Made by a program: the position numbers and the translations under genes | Source of the DNA: DATKPE01 sp033854175 | GTDB taxonomy: Bacteria > Bacteroidota > Ignavibacteria > UBA10030 > SZUA-254 | NCBI GenBank assembly: GCA_033854175.1 | Contig: JAWOKN010000056.1 | Coordinates: 11,702-75,701 of the forward strand | DNA length: 64,000 bases | Direction: 5' to 3' | Shown: positions 21,561 through 30,031 of the stretch, piece after piece | Layout of the letters: each line of letters starts with the position of its first letter | Numbering within the stretch: position 1 is the stretch's first letter | The notes under the pieces: generated by a model | The model's input: only the letters and a program-made list of their open reading frames with translations | Databases searched by the model: none | Told to the model about the DNA's origin: nothing

Positions 21561-24236
21561 ATGATGATCGGCACGCTCATATCCCATTACAAAATACTTG
21601 AAAAACTCGGCGAGGGAGGAATGGGTGTGGTATACAAGGCGCACGACACAAAGCTCGAGCGCGTGGTTGCGCTGAAATTCCCCCCTCAGGCGCTCACGGC
21701 CGACCCGGAGGAGAGGGAGCGGTTTTACCAGGAGGCCCGATCGGCATCGCAGCTTCTCCACCCGAACGTCTGCACGATCTTTGAGATCAACGAATCGGAG
21801 AAGCAAATCTATATTGCCATGGAGTATGTCGACGGCCCGACCCTCAAGAAACGGATTCAGGCAGACAATCCGATGCCCCTGGGAAAATCCCTTGACATCG
21901 CCATCCAGATCTGCAACGGGCTTGTTGCCGCCCATGAAAAGGGGATCGTGCACCGGGACATCAAATCCGAGAACATACTGCTGACGGCCAGGGGGGAGGT
22001 AAAAATCACCGATTTCGGACTCGCCAAGCTCAAAGGTGCGGAGAAGCTCACGAAAACAGGAAGTACATTGGGCACTGCCGCCTACATGTCCCCCGAGCAG
22101 GCGCGTGGTGAGGATGTCGATGCGAGAAGCGACATATTCTCCTGCGGGGTGGTACTGTATGAACTCTTCGCCGGCAGGCTTCCTTTCCGCGGAGAACACC
22201 AGGCTGCGATACTCTACTCACTGGTGAACGAAGAGCCCGCGCCCCTGGCGAGGTTCAATGAGCACGTGTCGCCGGACCTGCAGCATATTGTTTCAAAGGC
22301 GCTCGCCAAAGACAGGGAGGACCGTTATCAGCATGCCGACGAAATGCTTGCCGACTTGAGGCGGGAACGCAAACGCATGGAGTACGCGCGAACCGGTGTA
22401 ATCATACAGCCAAAAGTGGTTTCCTCCACGCAAGAAGTCCAAGCGCAGGAAGCCTCAGACCGTTCGGGAGGCACCAAGCGAGTGATATGGGGCGTCGCCG
22501 GTGCTGTCATTCTTCTTGTCGCAGCCGGTATTTATCTCACGGTCTGGAAACCCGGACCCAATCAGAGCGCGACAAATTCCGCAATCAGCAAGATTGCGGT
22601 ACTCCCATTCGAGAACATCGGACCATCCGACAAGGAATATTTTGCGGACGGTCTCACCGACGAGATACGGACAAAGCTCAGTGGGCTTTCGAATCTGGCC
22701 GTCATTGCCCGTGCAAGTTCGATGCAGTACAAAAAGACCACGAAATCCATCTCGGAAATCGGCACCGAACTCAGTGTCGGTTACCTGTTGCAGGGGACCA
22801 TACGATGGGAGGAAGGAGGATCGTCCCAGAGTGCTGTTCACCTTTTGGTAAATCCTTCCCTGGTGAAAATCACCGACGGGACGCAGGTCTGGTCGCAGTC
22901 ATTCGAAGGGACCCTGTCGAGCGTCTTTCAGATGCAATCCGACATCGCGCAGCAGGTCGCACGCGCGCTCGAGGTGGCATTGAATCCCAGCGACCAGCAA
23001 GTCATCACCTCGAGGCCGACCAACAACGCCGAAGCGTACGATTACTTTTTACAGGGGCAGCAAAAATTGTATTTGCCGACCTCGGCGGACATGAAAGAGG
23101 CGCTTCCGATGTTTGAGAAAGCGATCAAACTTGATCCAAAATTTGTCGCCGCCTATGCGGATTTATCCCGTGCGTACGCTTTCGCGACATTTCAGGGAAT
23201 GAGCCCTGACAGCCTCCTTGTGTTATCGAAGAAATCGCTTGACAAGGTCAAAGAACTGGAACCAAATTCGTTTCTGGCAAACTGGTCGGAAGGCTACTAC
23301 TATTATTACGGGTTCAGAGATTACGACCAGGCATTACGGCACTTCACCACGGCACTGAATCTCCAGCCCAACAATGTGGACATCATATCCGCGATCGGGT
23401 ATGTCAAGCGGAGGCAGGGAAAATTCCAGGAAAGCCGCGATCTCCTCGCCAGGAGCTGTGATCTTGACCCGCAGGCGTGGCGCAACTGGTTCGAGCTCGG
23501 CTATGTAGAGCTCGTCATGCGTCAATATCCTCTGGCGGACGAACACATGAAGCGGGCGCTCCTGGTTTTCGGCAAGGGAAATGTCGCGGTAGCGGCATAT
23601 CATTCGCAGGCCATCTTCTCCATGAACGGCGACGTCAGGGGGGCGCAGGAACTCTTCGACCGGGAGGCCGGCGAAAACAGATCGTGGTTATACAAGATGA
23701 GGAGTGCTCAACTCCATCTTGCGGGCGGGAATGTCGGCGCCGCCATAAATGATCTTTCCCGTGCGGTGCTCTCGGAGCCGGACGTGGATTCCACGGTCTA
23801 CTACATGTTCTCAGGGCTCCTGCATGAACAATCCGGGCCCCGTAGTGCAGGGCGTGCTTATTTCGATAGTGCAAGAATTCTCGCAGAAAGAACAGTACAC
23901 AACGCCCCCAATCAGGCCGTGGCTCACATGAATCTGGGAATCATCCTGGCTCATCTCGGACAAAAAGCCCGTGCAATTGAGGAGGGGGAAAAGGGGGTAC
24001 GACTGATGCCGCTGGAAAAGGACGCGCTTGATGAAGGGCCGAACGCACTCTATGAGTTAGCTCAGATTTACGCTCTCACGGGAGAATCTGACGCTGCAAT
24101 CGACAAGCTTGAACAGATATTGAGCATTCCAAACATGTACTCGGTCTATTTTGTGCAATCCGATCAGGAGCTTGCATCACTTGCGACGCTGCCCCGGTTT
24201 CAGAAATTGCTGGAAAAGTACAAAACTGCGCGGTAA
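21561..24236 (+). CDS. Ser/Thr protein kinase with TolB-like and TPR regions
   Basis: 891 aa. Cytoplasmic kinase domain (about 9-270) with GEGGMGVVYKA, VALK Lys39, HRDIKSEN (131-138), DFG (151-153) and APE-like SPEQ; one membrane helix about 309-329 (IWGVAGAVILLVAAGIYLTV); then a TolB N-terminal-like segment (IAVLPFENIGPSDKEYFADG and LTDEIRTKLSGL) and a long series of tetratricopeptide repeats to the end. Such PEGA/TPR kinases occur widely in FCB and Acidobacteria. Start is ATG 21561 or 21564. Substrate unknown; a separate unit with no partner phosphatase. Confidence 0.9.
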   Translation: MMIGTLISHYKILEKLGEGGMGVVYKAHDTKLERVVALKFPPQALTADPEERERFYQEARSASQLLHPNVCTIFEINESEKQIYIAMEYVDGPTLKKRIQADNPMPLGKSLDIAIQICNGLVAAHEKGIVHRDIKSENILLTARGEVKITDFGLAKLKGAEKLTKTGSTLGTAAYMSPEQARGEDVDARSDIFSCGVVLYELFAGRLPFRGEHQAAILYSLVNEEPAPLARFNEHVSPDLQHIVSKALAKDREDRYQHADEMLADLRRERKRMEYARTGVIIQPKVVSSTQEVQAQEASDRSGGTKRVIWGVAGAVILLVAAGIYLTVWKPGPNQSATNSAISKIAVLPFENIGPSDKEYFADGLTDEIRTKLSGLSNLAVIARASSMQYKKTTKSISEIGTELSVGYLLQGTIRWEEGGSSQSAVHLLVNPSLVKITDGTQVWSQSFEGTLSSVFQMQSDIAQQVARALEVALNPSDQQVITSRPTNNAEAYDYFLQGQQKLYLPTSADMKEALPMFEKAIKLDPKFVAAYADLSRAYAFATFQGMSPDSLLVLSKKSLDKVKELEPNSFLANWSEGYYYYYGFRDYDQALRHFTTALNLQPNNVDIISAIGYVKRRQGKFQESRDLLARSCDLDPQAWRNWFELGYVELVMRQYPLADEHMKRALLVFGKGNVAVAAYHSQAIFSMNGDVRGAQELFDREAGENRSWLYKMRSAQLHLAGGNVGAAINDLSRAVLSEPDVDSTVYYMFSGLLHEQSGPRSAGRAYFDSARILAERTVHNAPNQAVAHMNLGIILAHLGQKARAIEEGEKGVRLMPLEKDALDEGPNALYELAQIYALTGESDAAIDKLEQILSIPNMYSVYFVQSDQELASLATLPRFQKLLEKYKTAR

Positions 24237-24392
24237 CACCGGACCTGAGGAAGATCCTCAGCCTCCTTCCTGATCATCCCTCCCCCTGGAACCCCCGCAT
24301 GGGACAGATTCAAAGTCCTGCCTCAATTTTCGAAAAGAAATTCAAATGAGGCAACGAATCCCGCGATAAAAACCTTCATTTATGATGAAGAA

Positions 24393-24417
24393 TTATTCAA
24401 CAGTACGTGTTGAATAA
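24393..24417. promoter_or_regulatory. Perfect 10+10 bp inverted repeat, candidate upstream activator site
   Basis: Arms TTATTCAACA (24393-24402) and TGTTGAATAA (24408-24417) are exact reverse complements around GTACG. The site lies about 180 bases upstream of the sigma-54-like element at 24594, a usual distance for an enhancer-binding protein site. The operon downstream encodes such a protein (30032-31378). Confidence 0.55.
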
Positions 24418-24593
24418 ATAAACGCATTCATAAATACTTGTTTTGAAATTATTTACACATCTTCAGCAGCCTTCGCCCGGTTTTCTGTAAAATAATTCAT
24501 CAACTCTTCTTCATCTCAATCCTGAAAAAAAGTTTCACTCCCCCATCTTCTTACATATTCACCACTTAGCATCACGGTTTTTTCCATAGTTAC

Positions 24594-24609
24594 TGGCATG
24601 ATATTTACA
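24594..24609 (+). promoter_or_regulatory. Sigma-54-like promoter of the HybAB-like operon
   Basis: TGGCATGATATTTACA has the -24 TGGCA and -12 TTAC (consensus TTGC) at correct spacing. The predicted start is about 40 bases before ATG 24660. One mismatch in the -12 dinucleotide leaves some doubt. Confidence 0.45.
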
Positions 24610-24659
24610 TAAGTGATGGGTGAATAAATAAGCACGCAAGGACAGAAGGAGCAGTGAAA

Positions 24660-25337
24660 ATGACAGTCATATTCGTAATAGCGACGATTATATTCTTCCT
24701 CACGCTTGATTGGGTTGTGAGGCGGATAAGGGCAAGAAAAGCAGCACCGGTAACTGCGGTACACCCGTCGGCATATCCGATACGTGTACCGGAGGGGATA
24801 TTCTTCACCAGATCGCACACCTGGCTCAATCTTTTCCCCTCGGGGAAAGTACGGCTCGGAATCGATGATTTTGTGGGCCGCATGGTAGAAAACCCGCAGA
24901 TCATTTTCCTCAAGAAAAGCGGCGAGAGTATCTCCCGTGGAGAGCCCCTGTTGACGATGAAGGAAGACGAGCATCTGCTGACCGTCAGATCGCCGATCGA
25001 CGGGGAGATCGAATCGATCAACGAGGAACTCCCGCGGCATCCCGACCTTTTGAAGGACCTCCTTTTCAGTGACGGCTGGGCATACACGATCAAGCCGAGA
25101 AAGTTCTCTGAAATCAAGGGCTTACTTCTCGGGACAGAGACGAGGGAATGGATGCGGGCGGAATTCGGCCGTCTGCGTGATTTCTTTGCGGGGATCTCTC
25201 ACAACGGCACAATAGCCCCGGCCCTCCTGCAGGACGGCGGGCCGCCGATGGCGGGCGTCATGAAAACGATGGACGACGCGGTGTGGCAGAATTTCGAGCA
25301 TGAGTTCCTCACGATCGAAGAATCTGAAAGGGCATAG
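24660..25337 (+). CDS. Membrane-anchored glycine-cleavage H-like protein (no lipoyl lysine)
   Basis: 225 aa. ATG 24660 is preferred to GTG 24654 because AAGGAG (24646-24651) is then 8 bases away. One N-terminal helix (TVIFVIATIIFFLTLDWVV) anchors it. The H-protein fold follows: RSHTWLNLFPSGKVRLGIDD, then SRGEPLLTMKEDEHLLTVRS and PIDGEIESINEELPRHP, matching GcvH EHEW..., ...SPVSGEVVEVNE. At the position of the lipoylated Lys there is an Asp/Glu-His stretch (KEDEH), so lipoylation is unlikely. First gene of the operon, two bases before the 4Fe-4S gene. Confidence 0.75.
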   Translation: MTVIFVIATIIFFLTLDWVVRRIRARKAAPVTAVHPSAYPIRVPEGIFFTRSHTWLNLFPSGKVRLGIDDFVGRMVENPQIIFLKKSGESISRGEPLLTMKEDEHLLTVRSPIDGEIESINEELPRHPDLLKDLLFSDGWAYTIKPRKFSEIKGLLLGTETREWMRAEFGRLRDFFAGISHNGTIAPALLQDGGPPMAGVMKTMDDAVWQNFEHEFLTIEESERA

Positions 25338-25339
25338 CG

Positions 25340-26158
25340 ATGGCGAGTGCGAAGGCGATGTTAATCGACCTCACGATGTGCATCGGGTGCAATTCGTGTC
25401 AGGATGCCTGCAAGAAGGCAAACGGTTTACCCGAAGGGGAGGAACAGCAGTTATCGGCAACCGCCTATACGGCGCTCAATGAATACAACGGCGTCTATGT
25501 CCGGAGGATGTGTCAGCACTGCATCCAGCCGACCTGTGCATCGGTCTGTCCCGTTGGTGCGTTGAAAAAGACGCCCGAGGGGCCTGTCCTCTACGACGAA
25601 TCGAAGTGTATCGGCTGCCGGTACTGCATGCAGGCATGTCCGTTCCAGGTGCCTAGGTACGAGTGGAGCAGCACCTATCCGAGAATCCAGAAATGCCGCT
25701 TCTGTGCGGAGAGGCTTGCGAAGGGGATGCCCACGGCATGTTCGGAGGCATGTCCGACGGGTGCGACAAAATTCGGCGACCGGGACGAACTGGTGCGCGA
25801 GGCCTACCAGCGGATATCCGCGGAACCGGGGAAATACATCGACAAGGTCTACGGCCTCCAGGAAGTCGGAGGGACGTCAATACTGTACCTCTCCTCGGTT
25901 CCGTTCGAGCAGCTGGGATTCAAGACCCAGCTGGAGTCCAACGCGCTGCCGCTCCTCACGTGGAACGTGCTGTCGAAGATTCCGAACGTGGTCAGTGTCG
26001 GCGGAGTGGCGCTCTTCGGCATCTGGTGGATCACCAACCGCCGGATGGAACTCGAGAAAGAGCGAAAAAACGGCCGGGCAAACGGTACGGCGCCGGGGGA
26101 TGACCATCATTCCCGGAAAGAACAAACCCAACAAACCGAGAATGGAGAGAGAGTATGA
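25340..26158 (+). CDS. 4Fe-4S dicluster protein, HybA/NrfC/PsrB-like electron-transfer subunit
   Basis: 272 aa. Four cluster motifs: CIGCNSCQDAC (about 14-24), CQHCIQPTCASVCP, CIGCRYCMQACP, and CRFCAERLAKGMPTACSEAC, as in HybA/DmsB proteins. There is no Tat signal, unlike HybA, but a C-terminal membrane helix (VVSVGGVALFGIWWITNR) and a charged tail. It would sit at the membrane on the cytoplasmic side or be exported with a partner. It overlaps the HybB-like gene by 4 bases (ATGA). No catalytic molybdenum, nickel or cytochrome partner is encoded next to it. Confidence 0.88.
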   Translation: MASAKAMLIDLTMCIGCNSCQDACKKANGLPEGEEQQLSATAYTALNEYNGVYVRRMCQHCIQPTCASVCPVGALKKTPEGPVLYDESKCIGCRYCMQACPFQVPRYEWSSTYPRIQKCRFCAERLAKGMPTACSEACPTGATKFGDRDELVREAYQRISAEPGKYIDKVYGLQEVGGTSILYLSSVPFEQLGFKTQLESNALPLLTWNVLSKIPNVVSVGGVALFGIWWITNRRMELEKERKNGRANGTAPGDDHHSRKEQTQQTENGERV

Positions 26159-27357
26159 AACGCAGACTTCAGCAACTGACACTCTGGAAGGTCGTCGCCG
26201 GGCTGATCATCCTCAGCGGCCTCATATCAACCTACGTCCGTTTCGCAAAAGGGCTGGGGGCGGCGACGCACCTGAGCGATCAATTCCCGTGGGGATTATG
26301 GATCGGGTTTGACATCCTGTGCGGCGTGGGGCTTGCGGCCGGGGGGTTCACGCTGGCTGCGATCGTCTACATCTTCAACATCAGGCGGTTTGAAGCGATC
26401 ATCCGGCCGACCATCTTGACGGCATTCCTCGGCTATCTCCTTGTGATTGCCGCGCTGATGTTCGATCTCGGGCGGCCGCTGCAGATATGGCATGCGATCA
26501 TCATGTGGAACCATCACTCGGTCATGTTCGAGGTCGCGTGGTGCGTCATGCTCTACACGACAGTTCTCGCCCTTGAATTTTCGCCGATGCTCTTTGAAAA
26601 ATTCAGGATGAACAACACGCTGAAGACATTCCACAAAATCAGCATACCGCTCATTATCCTCGGGGTGATCCTCTCGACGCTGCACCAGTCGTCGCTCGGC
26701 TCGCTCTACCTCATCGTGCCCGAGAAGCTCTACGGCCTCTGGTATTCCGCCTATCTGCCGGTATTCTTCTACGTCTCGGCGATCGCGGTCGGCTGTGCGA
26801 TGGTCATCTTCGAATCCATCCTGAGTTCCCGGGCGTTCCGGAAGAGCCTGGAAACGAACCTCCTTGCGGAGCTGGCCCGCATCAGCGTCGTGGCGCTCGC
26901 CGTTTACGCCACGATGAAGATCGTCGACTTGAAGGACCGCGACGTCATCAGCCTCCTCTTCCTCCCCCGCGCCGAGACCTATTTTTACTGGGCTGAGATC
27001 ACCGTCGGGGTCATCGCACCGATCATACTTTTCTCCATCAGAAAAGCCCGTGAGAGTCAGACGGGGTTATTCGCCGGGGCCACGATGATCATCACCGGGT
27101 TCATCATGAACCGTCTCAACATCAGTCTGACGGGGATGGAAGGCTGGGCCGGTCTTTCCTACTTCCCGTCATGGATGGAAATTTCCGTCACCCTCACCAT
27201 CGTCACGGTGGGGTTCATTGCATTCCGGCTTGCGGCCAAATATCTGCCGGTGTTCAAGCCCGAACTGAACGTTCCCGAAAAGGAATTCGCACACCCGATC
27301 GTCGAGGATCTCCACAGCGTCTCATCGTCGCGGGAACGCTCGATGATACTGGAATAA
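26155..27357 (+). CDS. HybB/NrfD-type integral membrane quinone-interacting subunit
   Basis: 400 aa with about ten membrane helices. Family features: PWGLWIGFDILCGVGLAAGG, FDLGRPLQIWHAIIMWNHHS, VMFEVAWCVMLYTTVLALEF, STLHQSSLGSLYLIVPEKLY, and YFPSWMEISVTLTIV near the end, as in HybB. It passes electrons between the adjacent 4Fe-4S protein and membrane quinone. Start is tied by the ATGA overlap with the 4Fe-4S gene. The physiological donor or acceptor is unknown because no catalytic subunit is present. Confidence 0.9.
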   Translation: MKRRLQQLTLWKVVAGLIILSGLISTYVRFAKGLGAATHLSDQFPWGLWIGFDILCGVGLAAGGFTLAAIVYIFNIRRFEAIIRPTILTAFLGYLLVIAALMFDLGRPLQIWHAIIMWNHHSVMFEVAWCVMLYTTVLALEFSPMLFEKFRMNNTLKTFHKISIPLIILGVILSTLHQSSLGSLYLIVPEKLYGLWYSAYLPVFFYVSAIAVGCAMVIFESILSSRAFRKSLETNLLAELARISVVALAVYATMKIVDLKDRDVISLLFLPRAETYFYWAEITVGVIAPIILFSIRKARESQTGLFAGATMIITGFIMNRLNISLTGMEGWAGLSYFPSWMEISVTLTIVTVGFIAFRLAAKYLPVFKPELNVPEKEFAHPIVEDLHSVSSSRERSMILE

Positions 27358-27362
27358 TTGTC

Positions 27363-28121
27363 ATGAACGAGAATCAAAAAAATTACACAATCATCCCTGA
27401 AGGAGACTCCCGGTGTGTCTGGATGTCGGCCGGGATCCTCAGCTACCAGCTCTGCAACCGCGCATTCGACTGCGACGCATGTCCGCTCGACATGGCGATG
27501 CGGCAGCACTTCCCGCGACCCGAGGGGGAGAAGGATGAGGCGGCGCCAGGCAGGGAGCGTGAGGAAACAGAACTCCGCGGCGCGTACAGTTACACGGCAA
27601 CGCATTTCTGGGTAAAGTCGATCTCCACCTCGCTCTACCGTGTGGGACTTGAACCGGGGATAGCCCACGCATTATTCGTCCCGCGGACCATCGTCTTGCC
27701 CGCCTCGGGTGAAACGCTCCAGGCATCGCAGCCCTGTCTCTGGTTCGTGATGGAGGCCGCGACCGTCCCCTTCGACGCATTCGCCGACGGCGTGGTTGTG
27801 ACGCAGAATGTGCTCTTGCCGGAGCGGCCCTACAAAGTCCATTACCATCCGTACGACCAGGGATGGCTCTTTGACATGAAGTTCGACGCAGCGGGGGGTG
27901 AGCCGGATCTCCTGACCGCGGTCCAGGCGGAGAAACTCTACGGCAGGGACCAGAAACTCTTCCGTGACAGGCTCCGCGACACGCTACAGACCGCGCCGGC
28001 TGGAGCGACACTCCAGGACGGCGGACAGCTTTTGAAAAATCTCCCTGAAATGCTCGGACCGAAGAAATACTTCGATCTCATCGAGGAGATCTTTCTGAAA
28101 AGGGGTGTCACAAAAAAATAA
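27363..28121 (+). CDS. Cytoplasmic glycine-cleavage H-like protein with N-terminal Cys motif
   Basis: 252 aa from ATG 27363, six bases after the HybB-like stop. The N-terminus carries CVWMSAGILSYQLCNRAF followed by DCDACPLDMAMR, a Cys-x(13)-Cys-x5-Cys-x2-Cys set that could bind a cluster or zinc. The H-protein fold follows (TATHFWVKSI, PRTIVLPASGETLQAS, MEAATVPFDAFADGVVVTQN, YDQGWLFDMKF). Hand alignment to GcvH puts Ala where the lipoyl Lys belongs. With 24660-25337 it brackets the 4Fe-4S/HybB pair, suggesting that both belong to one complex or to its biogenesis. Confidence 0.75.
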   Translation: MNENQKNYTIIPEGDSRCVWMSAGILSYQLCNRAFDCDACPLDMAMRQHFPRPEGEKDEAAPGREREETELRGAYSYTATHFWVKSISTSLYRVGLEPGIAHALFVPRTIVLPASGETLQASQPCLWFVMEAATVPFDAFADGVVVTQNVLLPERPYKVHYHPYDQGWLFDMKFDAAGGEPDLLTAVQAEKLYGRDQKLFRDRLRDTLQTAPAGATLQDGGQLLKNLPEMLGPKKYFDLIEEIFLKRGVTKK

Positions 28122-28148
28122 CCCGCCGCGAACAGGCTGGACGGGGGT

Positions 28149-28182
28149 ACCGCTCACCCGGGGGTGTACAGGGGTGGGCGGT
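28149..28182 (+). terminator. Strong GC hairpin after the HybAB-like operon
   Basis: Arms ACCGCTCACCC (28149-28159) and GGGTGGGCGGT (28172-28182) pair over 11 positions with one wobble and a 12-base loop, 28 bases after the stop at 28121. There is no T-run; it may be a terminator needing a factor, or a processing/attenuation site before the kinase gene. Confidence 0.45.
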
Positions 28183-28335
28183 AGTTATTCGGGGTGGGGG
28201 TGATCCGGTAAAACCACCTTTAACCATTTTGTGATAAAATCCCCGAATTCATTTCAAATCTGATAACTCCGGGGGAAAAGACGGGCCGGAGAGAAGCCAA
28301 ATCTCCGTTTTTCAGTATCATCTCAACCCCCTTTA

Positions 28336-28351
28336 TGGCACGAGAATTGAC
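28336..28351 (+). promoter_or_regulatory. Sigma-54-like element before the heme-motif kinase
   Basis: TGGCACGAGAATTGAC matches the -24 consensus TGGCACG exactly and has TTGA at -12. The predicted start would lie only about 5 bases before ATG 28367, giving an almost leaderless transcript, so a role in transcription is uncertain. Confidence 0.3.
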
Positions 28352-28366
28352 GATAACGGAAATGGT

Positions 28367-30016
28367 ATGAAGGCATTCCGTTCGCTCAGTGTGAGGGTAT
28401 TTGCGGGGTCATTTCTCCTCCTTGTGACCCTCCTGGGGCTCTATTCCTATTTTGCGATAAAGTTTCACACCGAACAGATGATGGAGATCGTCCTGGGAAA
28501 CGCAAGCCGCATCAGCGACATCATCAAGAACTCGACCCACTACAGCATGCTCCTCAACAGGAAGGAGGACGTCTACCAGACGATCCTCACCATCGGCAAG
28601 GAAAAGGGGGTTGAAGGGATACGGATTTACAACAAGCGGGGAGAAATCATGGCCTCCTCCCGCACCGAAGAAAAACTGCAGATTGTCGACATGCATGCTG
28701 AAGCCTGTTACGTCTGCCATGAGAAGGGAAAACCCCTGGAATCGCTCGCATCGGACAACAGGATGCGGATCTACACCTCCCCGAAGGGGTACAGGGTACT
28801 GGGTTTGATCAACCCCATCCACAACGAGCCAAGCTGTTCGAATGCCGATTGCCATGCTCATCCGCCTGATAAAACCATACTCGGTGTACTCGACGTTCGG
28901 ATGTCGCTGGAAAACGTCGACACGGCAATCGCCGAAGCGCACGCCAAGATGATCAGCTGGGCGGTCGGGGGAGTTCTCCTTGCATCGCTCCTCATCTCGG
29001 TCCTCCTCTACAGAACCGTGCATCGGCCCGTCAAGCGGCTCACGCTGGGGACGCATGAAGTCTCCTCCGGCAACCTCGATCTCCGGATACCCATACACTC
29101 GAAGGACGAACTGGGGCAGCTTGCCGAATCGTTCAATTCGATGACGACCTCATTGCGCAACCTCATTGAAGAGAAAAACACCTGGTCGCGCGAGCTGGAG
29201 GAGCGGGTCCGTGAAAAAACCGCCGAGTTGAAGCACATTCACGAGCAGATCCTGCAGATTGAAAAGATGACATCGCTCGGGAAGCTCGCGGCGACCGTTG
29301 CGCACGAACTGAACAACCCCCTGGAAGGGATCCTGACCTACGCGAAGCTCCTGGCGAAGCAGCTCAGGAAAGCCGAATTCTCTGCGGACCGGTCAAAGGA
29401 ATTTCTCGAGGAACTCAATCTCATCATCCAGGAAACGGACCGGTGCGGAACGATCGTGAAGAACCTCCTCCTCTTTTCCCGGAAGCAGGTCGGCGAATTC
29501 GCGCTTGCGCCTGCGCGGCAGATCGTGGAGAAGGCCCAGCGTCTCGTGGATCACCACTTCCACATCTCCAACGTGAAATTCGAGGCCACGTACGCGCCTG
29601 AGGACGTGTCGCTCATGTGCGACGAAATGCAGATCCAGCAGGCCTTGATTGCGCTCTTTGTCAACGCGGTTGAAGCCATGCCGGGGGGCGGCACACTGCG
29701 CGTCGATGTCTCGCAGCGTTCGAAGGATGACAACATCATCCTCCGCATTTCGGACACCGGTACGGGGATAGCGGAGGAGGATCTCCACAACATCTTCGAA
29801 CCATTTTTCACAACAAAAAAGGAGGGTCAGGGTGTCGGCCTCGGCCTCTCGGTTGTCTACGGCATCGTCGTCCGTCACGGCGGCACGATCAGTGTGGAGT
29901 CGAGTCTCAACAAGGGAACGGCATTCACGCTGACCTTCCCGGCGCTTGAGCGGAGCACCAAGGGAATCCCGGAGCCGGAGGCGAAAAAATCACCCATTGA
30001 TCCACACTATGCATAA
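28367..30016 (+). CDS. Sensor histidine kinase with two heme c-like motifs
   Basis: 549 aa. First helix about 11-31, periplasmic sensor about 33-195, second helix about 198-217, HAMP about 218-270, HisKA with VAHELNNPLEG (phosphoacceptor His313), HATPase (NAVEAMPGGG, DTGTGIAEEDL, GVGLGLSVVYGI). The sensor contains CYVCH (114-118) and CSNADCH (157-163), CxxCH and CX4CH motifs that can bind heme c, with an invariant-looking GYRVLGLINPIHNEPSC between. A redox, oxygen or NO sensor is inferred. The sigma-54 activator gene starts 15 bases later, so they form a two-component system. Confidence 0.9.
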   Translation: MKAFRSLSVRVFAGSFLLLVTLLGLYSYFAIKFHTEQMMEIVLGNASRISDIIKNSTHYSMLLNRKEDVYQTILTIGKEKGVEGIRIYNKRGEIMASSRTEEKLQIVDMHAEACYVCHEKGKPLESLASDNRMRIYTSPKGYRVLGLINPIHNEPSCSNADCHAHPPDKTILGVLDVRMSLENVDTAIAEAHAKMISWAVGGVLLASLLISVLLYRTVHRPVKRLTLGTHEVSSGNLDLRIPIHSKDELGQLAESFNSMTTSLRNLIEEKNTWSRELEERVREKTAELKHIHEQILQIEKMTSLGKLAATVAHELNNPLEGILTYAKLLAKQLRKAEFSADRSKEFLEELNLIIQETDRCGTIVKNLLLFSRKQVGEFALAPARQIVEKAQRLVDHHFHISNVKFEATYAPEDVSLMCDEMQIQQALIALFVNAVEAMPGGGTLRVDVSQRSKDDNIILRISDTGTGIAEEDLHNIFEPFFTTKKEGQGVGLGLSVVYGIVVRHGGTISVESSLNKGTAFTLTFPALERSTKGIPEPEAKKSPIDPHYA

Positions 30017-30031
30017 CCTCACAGAAAACGT

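Larger units (their letters stand above)
24237..24659. other. AT-rich regulatory region upstream of the HybAB-like operon
   Basis: 423 bases without a gene, distinctly more AT-rich than its surroundings from about 24340. It holds the inverted repeat at 24393-24417, a sigma-54-like promoter at 24594-24609 and two copies of TGAATAAATAA (24411 and 24621). Confidence 0.65.

Noticed and set aside
21546..21561. Sigma-54-like TGGCTAATATGCTGCA before the Ser/Thr kinase
   Set aside because: The spacing is right, but the predicted transcript would start inside the kinase coding region.
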